Shown here one piece after another: positions 58,655-64,000 of a stretch of DNA of 64,000 nt. The stretch comes from Loxodes magnus (Eukaryota; Ciliophora; Karyorelictea; Loxodida; Loxodidae), in assembly GCA_946699065.1 (NCBI GenBank), contig CAMPDV010000189.1:186001-250000 (forward strand), written 5' to 3'. The notes below the pieces were generated by a model that made no database searches, was not told where the DNA came from, and saw nothing but the letters and a program-made list of their open reading frames with translations. The position numbers were made by a program, and so were the translations under genes. Every line of letters begins with the position of its first letter. Within the stretch, counting starts at the first letter, position 1.

Positions 58655-58727
58655 GGGGATCTAGCTCAAATGGTAGAGCGCTCCTTTCGCATACGAGAGG
58701 CAACGGGATCGATACCCGTGTTCTCCA
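58655..58727 (+). tRNA. tRNA-Ala (anticodon CGC)
   Basis: Cloverleaf: acceptor GGGGATC with GTTCTCC, D-arm GCTCAAATGGTAGAGC, anticodon loop TTCGCAT (anticodon CGC, codon GCG), T-arm ACGGGATCGATACCCGT, discriminator A. The A box (TAGCTCAAATGG) and B box (GGATCGATACC) are good, and a short T-run follows (pol III terminator). There are three imperfections: a G-T wobble and a T-T pair in the acceptor stem and a C-C mismatch in the anticodon stem (pair 30-40). It is probably functional or only slightly decayed. Confidence 0.85.
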
Positions 58728-58800
58728 TTTTTATGAAAGTAAAATGATAAATAAACTATAAAGATATTAGTTATTTTTAAATAAGTGATATAATAATAAA

Positions 58801-58836
58801 TAAGCTTTAGCTCAGTCGGTAGAGCGCCAGCACAGT
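58801..58836 (+). pseudogene. tRNA 5' half
   Basis: TAAGCTT then TAGCTCAGTCGGTAGAGC is a perfect A-box/D-arm, followed by G and a presumed anticodon-stem strand CCAGC. No matching GCTGG strand, T-arm or B box follows within 150 bases. It is either a truncated tRNA or one split by inserted DNA. Confidence 0.6.
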
Positions 58837-59099
58837 CTATAATAGATCTATAAAGCAGTAAAAAAGGACTTTAATAAATCTTAAAAAGAAATATTTTACA
58901 TTCTAAATTTGAAAAAATAGATTGAAGTTAGTTAAATAAACATTAAGACTTAGTTTAAAGGCTAATGTTGAGATTTGTAAAGAAATTTAGGAAAATAAAT
59001 GTATAAAAATTTTATTTTTTAATTAAAAAATTAAAATTATTAGATGGGAATAATTATATTCAAAAGTATATTATATCAAATAATTTAATTTTGTTTCCA

Positions 59100-59940
59100 A
59101 ATAGTGTTCAAATTCTTTGATTGTTTTTAAAAATATGTAGAAAGTTTATTATTTTAATTAATTCAAATGTTTTAATTAAAATTTCTAAACTAAAAGAGTT
59201 TTTCGACATTTATAACTGTAAGAATTGTTTTCTTCAATTATAGACGTTAGTAAATATTTGTAAAGCTTTTTAACATTTTTAATGCTTTGTAAATTAATCT
59301 TGATCTCATCAATTTTTAATTACTAATGCTGTATCCTTATCTTTTATTTCTTACTTTTTGCTTTTTCCATTTCTAATGATTCTAGTCTTCTTGATATAAG
59401 TTTCATGTGAAATATTTTTATTTATAAATCTAAATATCCCAAATAAGACTTCGAAAGGAGTTTATAAGTCCTTAATCATATAATATAAGCATCTTAAGTT
59501 ATAATTCCCAATCTTTTAAAATAATCAATTCTTATATTAGATCAACATATATATTTAAAAATCTGCTCGAATGTATAATACTCTCCACACATACAGTAGG
59601 GATTATCAATAGGATAATGATAATCTTAAAGATCTTTTCGAAAATTATAGGATTGTGTTCTAAGTTTATATATACTAAAATTTCCTGTCTAAATTATTTT
59701 TTCAACTTAGAGTAAATAATTAGTGAAAATTGTTAAATATTATTAAATAGCTTATCATATATTTTAGCCATTCTCTTAAACTTTTTTGTAGCTGTATTAT
59801 AGAAATAATTTTGTATTTTGTCTCTTATATATTTAGTATAATTTTTTGAACTTATACTAAAAATTTTTCTTATAAATCTACTAAAAAAATAATTTAATTT
59901 ATAGGTAAAAGCATAAATAATTAATTAGAATACAAAAGAA
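59100..59940 (-). mobile_element. LINE ORF2 C-terminal fragment
   Basis: Minus strand reads NYTKYIRDKIQNYFYNTATK, then KFKRMAKIYDKLFNN, homologous to FTKYIKSKIQHQFYEVTIK of the 51.9-53.9 kb element. After a frame change comes YNFRKDLQDYHYPIDNPYCM with CGEYYTFEQI (the Cys-x-Cys-Gly motif), and near 59250 KKLYKYLLTSIIEENNS, matching EKLQKNIITSLIEGNNS there. Endonuclease and RT parts are absent. The agreement of two diverged copies shows that this C-terminal region is a genuine part of the element's ORF2. The acidic tail is weaker here. Confidence 0.6.
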
Positions 59941-60824
59941 CAACAAGAAAGCACAAGAAGCAAGGGGTAAGAGTTGGAAGATGAAACGAAGGATACATAA
60001 CTTTAAGGAGATAATAAAAATGAAGTATCTGATTCATATGATAAGTTAATTTAAATATAATTTTTGAATGAATTCTCAAGCAAAAGATTGATATTATTTC
60101 TTTCTTATACATTTGCTAAGTTTAATATAGTTATTTTCTGGAAATTTCTAAAATCTTTGATGTTGTTATCTGAATATATGTGCAGTGGCATGTCTATATA
60201 AGGTAAATTTGGTTTTTAATAAAATGTTTATTTAATTTTTTGGTTTTATAGTTCTCAAAAGGAAATTGGGTAGAAATAATGATTTGGTCATAATTTGTAT
60301 CCCATAAATCTGTTAATTATATGAACTGAAATAAAAGTTATGACTTTGTGGAAGTGAATTTAATTTTAAAGGTATTTAGGAAAAAGTTTAGGTTATTACT
60401 AATCTGACTATATTTCTGATATTAAGACTAAAATTATGTTTAGTAATAATAAAATGTAATAAAAGTAGTACTTTTTAGAATAGCTTTATTAATAATTAAT
60501 ATTTCTTTAAAAAATGTAATTAATTCTTTTTTATTAACTTGTTACTCAAATATTGTAAATGCTAAAATATAAAAATGTATACTATTTTTTTAATAATAAG
60601 CATACTAATTATTATCCTTAAAATGAAATTAATTTTTAAACTAGAAAGTTAAATTATTAGATAAGATATTTTATAGCTTATTATTAATCATTTAAAACAT
60701 TCTTTTACCTTCATTATTAAAAAATACTTTTTATTTATTAGTTTTATTTCATAGTTAATAGTAATATATTTATTTAGATTTATATAATTAATTGAGCAAT
60801 CTTTTAGTTACATTTTAAAGCTTA
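59941..60824. other. A+T-rich stretch, nothing recognised
   Basis: No gene or repeat recognised before the second copy of the segmental duplication. Confidence 0.45.
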
Positions 60825-61671
60825 CAAATTTATTTTACTTAAAATTAATTTCATTATTATTTAATTATAAACAATCAATAATTTAGGTTTATAATTAACT
60901 AATTAGTTGCATAGGCTTTATTTTAAACTTCAAATATTGATAAAACATAAATAGTAGTGATATATATAAACTAGTTATAAAATAGATTTAAACTTAAAAT
61001 TTTATATTTATTTCTAAGAATTAATTGAATATCTTATTTAAATTTCTCATGCTATAAATCATTTAAAAAACTACTATTTTTATTATAAAAATCTTAATTT
61101 CTTAAAATTTTATTATGAATCAGTATTTAATACTTTAATATACTCATTTTTTAATTACTTACTTACCATTTCATTTTGTTTCTCATATCATTATTTCATT
61201 TTTTAATCAATCAATGTTTTTTAATATCTCTTCAATCATAAATAAAGTATTAAATATCTTATTTATTCTCAAAATAACCTATACCATTATCATTTATATT
61301 TAATCAAAAATATTACTTATTTTAAATATATTAGTTAAACTATTATTTAAAACATATTCTTTAGTATCAACTAATTTTACTACTTTCCATACTTCAACTA
61401 TTTAGACTCTTCAATTTATACAGTATCTTTCTTATTTTATTCAAATACTATTTAAATATTATAATCAGTAATTAATTTGCCTTAAGATTTTTTGCTTTTT
61501 CTTTTATTTAAAAAAAAATTTTCGGCGCTTTAAAATTTCTGAGATGGAAAAAGTTTATTTTTACTTTAATATTTTCGCTTAATAAATTTCTCTATTAAAT
61601 TACTATGGAAATAACATGTTGAAAAAAAAATTGATATTAAAGTATTAGTCTGAAATTTTTCAAAAAAATGT

Positions 61672-61722
61672 ATTCCGTCCGAAAATTTTCCTGTAGTGTA
61701 AAACGCTGAGCAAAAAAACAAA
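61672..61722. repeat. ~45-bp dispersed element, copy 2a
   Basis: Partner of 12010-12060; the core CTGTAGTGTAAAACGCTGAG and CAAAAAAACAAA are identical. Confidence 0.75.
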
Positions 61723-61929
61723 ATTAAAATTTTTACACATTTATCTATGTTTACATTCACAATATTTTTGGAATTTTAAAATCTCAGTCCTTGCTTTGTA
61801 TAAATACATTCAAATTCAAGTCCATCTACAACTTTACAAGTTTATCCTTTAAAAATCAAAAAATTTTTACTTAACCGATTTTTTACACTTTTATAAATTC
61901 AACCTTATTTCAAAATTTTTAAAAATTTT

Positions 61930-61982
61930 TAGTCCGTCCGAAAAATGTCTTGCAGTGTAAAACGCTGAGCAAAAAAACAAAT
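61930..61982. repeat. ~45-bp dispersed element, copy 2b
   Basis: Partner of 12266-12320, with CTTGCAGTGTAAAACGCTGA. Confidence 0.75.
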
Positions 61983-62401
61983 TAAAATTTTTTCAATTTA
62001 TTATACATTTATTAATTCAAAAAAAAAATTCTAAACTTTTAAAATATATCCCTGTTCTTATTTATATCGAAAAATATTTTATTGAGATTCAAAAATTAAA
62101 ATTTTTTCTTACAAATATTTTTTATGAATTAAAATTTTCCCTTTCACTAATATGTTCAACTCTCAAAAAAATCCTTTTTAAGTTTTCAAACTTTTTTTAA
62201 ATTCAAAATAAAAAAATAACCAAAACGTTGTAAAAAATATTCTTTTTATTTAAAAAAAATCGAAATTTTTTAACTTTTTTCTAAATAAATTTTAAAATTC
62301 CTTTCTTAAAATTTAGTTCCTTTAATTTTATCACTTCTATCTTTTAACACCTTTTAAACTTTTTAGATTCTTTTCACACTCTTTGTCCCGTTTTGCAAAA
62401 A

Positions 62402-62455
62402 TTTAGTCCATCCTAAAAAATGTCTTATAGTGCAAAACGCTGAGCAAAAAAACAA
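62402..62455. repeat. ~45-bp dispersed element, copy 2c
   Basis: Partner of 12753-12806, with CTTATAGTGCAAAACGCTGA. Confidence 0.7.
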
Positions 62456-63179
62456 ATTTTTTGTTTTCCCAAAAATTACACTCAAATATCAATCTTATCA
62501 CACTAATTAATTACAAATTTTAATACAAAATTAAATTAAAAATTAAATTAAAAATTAAATTAACTAAACCTTCTAAGTAATTCATCCGTAAACTCCTAAA
62601 AAATTTATAAATTAAATATTGCCACAGAAATTTTTACAACAGAAAAAACTTTTATACCATAAAAATTTTATAACAGAAACTTTTATACCATAAAACTTTT
62701 ATAACAGAAAAATCTTATAATTTAAAAAATAATTAATTTTATAATTTTCCATATGCTTTCTTCCTCTTTTAATAAAAAATATTAAAAATTCAAATGCTTT
62801 TATTTATTTTAATTTTTATACTCTTTAATTTATTCAACCCTCTCTCTACTCACAAAACACTATTTCTCGTTATAAACAATTATAAACATTTCACTATTCT
62901 TAAAATAATTATCCTTTTAATATACTTAAACAATAACGTAATTACTCTTTTAGATTTTAAAAGAAAATAACACATTCAATCCTTTATAGTTTTATAAGTA
63001 GTTACACCCTCTTTTACTTAATTATATATTATATACATACTCTTATGCCTCAACAATTTAAACAAAAACTTATATCATTATAATTTATTATTATTATATA
63101 TATTTATTCAACTACATTGCTACATTATTGCTTAGAGTCGTAACTCAACTTTAGTATACATTAAATATATTATCATAGT

Positions 63180-63320
63180 CCTTTAACTGTATAATATCAT
63201 TGTTATTTTTATATATGAGTTTAGTAGTATAACAAAATTATAGATTAGTATTATAACTGCATAACAGTATAACAATATAATAGTATGACTGTATAATAAC
63301 ATAGTAATATAGTAACATAA
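63180..63320. repeat. Degenerate taactgtata-type repeats, copy 2
   Basis: Scrambled counterpart of 13560-13740: units vary as ataacagtata, ataatagtat and ataacatagt. Confidence 0.6.
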
Positions 63321-63344
63321 CAGTATTATAGATTAGTAGTATTG

Positions 63345-64000
63345 TAGAATATTGATTATTCAAATACTTAAATTCATTAATCTTAATAAATATATTAACT
63401 TAATAAGTATATATGAATTTAATAAAAACATCTCAACTCATACTTCTCCACAAGTCCTACTCACTCATCTATATGTTACTTACTTCACAATCACTCAATC
63501 TCATTCCATAGGGAGCATATACACTATTCCAATCCAACTACTTTATTATTAAAATATCTAAATTGATACCTACCTATCCCACAGATTCATCAACACTTAA
63601 CAACCTCTGTACATTCCATCTTCTCAAGTTACCACCTTCATCCCCAGAATAGATCCATCTTGAATCCTTTGATAATGACAACGACCATATTTGATAATTG
63701 TGACCACTCAAAGTTAATACACACTAACCAGCTGAAAAAGACCATATCTTTATTGTTAAGTCAGCAGATGCTGATATGATATATCTAGAATCATAGGAGA
63801 TTACTACCGAGGTAACAATAGTAGCATGTCCCTCTAAAGTTCTCAGGAGAGTACCATCAGGGAAATTCCAAATCTTTATGGTTTTGTCTCATGATGCTGA
63901 TATAATATATCTAGAGTCAAAGGAGATTACTACCGAGGTAATACGAGAAGTATGTCCCTCTAAAGTTTTAACACAGGAACTAGATAAAAAATCCCAAAAT
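63345..64000 (-). CDS. WD40 protein, C-terminal part (cut by window end)
   Basis: Paralogue of the gene at 13745-15037 in the same relative place. Minus strand shows WD40 blades SVVISFDSRYIISASWDKTI, SVVISYDSRYIISASADLTI and SFSAGQCVLTLSGHNYQIW, then a tail (LRRWNVQRLLSVDESVGQVG) that stays in the same frame as in copy 1. Differences between the copies are mainly substitutions with no frame change, so both loci look maintained. The N-terminal pentapeptide part lies beyond the window. The 66-residue plus-strand open frames in both copies are antisense shadows of the tail. Confidence 0.8.

Larger units (their letters stand above)
60825..64000. repeat. Segmental duplication, copy 2 (truncated by window end)
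   Basis: Direct partner of 11140-14390; see that entry. The order of all landmarks is kept. Cut by the end of the window inside the WD40 gene. Confidence 0.85.

Noticed and set aside
63352..63552. 66-residue plus-strand frame also present at 13742
   Set aside because: Its conservation between duplicates is explained by the minus-strand WD40 tail; the plus reading has no supporting motif.

Overview
The window reads as nuclear DNA of a ciliate in which all three standard stop codons are used as sense codons: TAA and TAG as glutamine and TGA as tryptophan. The best single proof is the TPR-pseudokinase gene at 38065-40850, where in-frame TAA and TAG fall on TPR glutamines and TGA falls on kinase tryptophans (H-Q-W-M-A-P-E, S-D-I-W-S-L-G). 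WD40, kelch and zinc-knuckle frames repeat the pattern. Such codes (NCBI tables 27 and 28) are known in karyorelictean ciliates and in the heterotrich Condylostoma, so a relative of these is the best guess; the species cannot be named. Conventional stop-to-stop ORFs are almost all meaningless here, and a gene's 3' end cannot be read from a codon, so CDS ends below are estimates.

Layout. 1-11 kb is very A+T-rich, with two unassigned coding relics (2350-3130 plus, 4790-5520 minus) and decayed LINE ORF1 pieces (8.05-9.87 kb). 11.1-15.0 kb is a duplicated segment ending in a pentapeptide-WD40 gene (minus), divergent from an unknown hydrophobic protein (15208 plus). 16.5-20.9 kb holds a minus-strand rDNA fragment cut at both ends: the 3' part of SSU, ITS1, 5.8S, ITS2 and the 5' two thirds of LSU. 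21.4-22.5 kb is a frameshifted kinase-WD40 pseudogene. 24-30.5 kb has several unassigned coding stretches and a kelch-repeat gene (27110-28400). 31.0-34.3 and 41.5-46.1 kb are large degenerate arrays of a ~100-bp unit that decode on the minus strand as a 33-34 residue helical-looking repeat. Between them lie a decayed mitochondrial-carrier gene, an unknown coding stretch and the intact TPR-pseudokinase gene.

46-49 kb is mostly empty A+T-rich DNA, followed by a WD40 gene whose first exon joins the WD40 frame only if a 22-nt GTA...TAG intron is removed. 50-60 kb is a nest of LINE-like retroelement pieces: ORF1 with a CCHC knuckle, an ORF2 apurinic-type endonuclease and a conserved C-terminal Cys domain, but no reverse transcriptase recognised. 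A long inverted repeat of ORF1, a tRNA-Ala(CGC) gene and a tRNA 5' half lie here too. From about 60.83 kb to the end the 11.1-14.4 kb segment reappears as a direct copy.

The genes show no shared pathway. The common theme is repeat-built proteins (TPR, WD40, pentapeptide, kelch, the 33-34-mer) and segmental duplication. Intact frames (TPR gene, both WD40 loci, kelch) sit beside clearly frameshifted relics, which points to real gene decay more than to uniformly poor sequence. Low gene density, retroelements and truncated rDNA and tRNA would suit a germline-type genome or a ciliate whose somatic genome keeps its repeats; the sequence alone does not decide.
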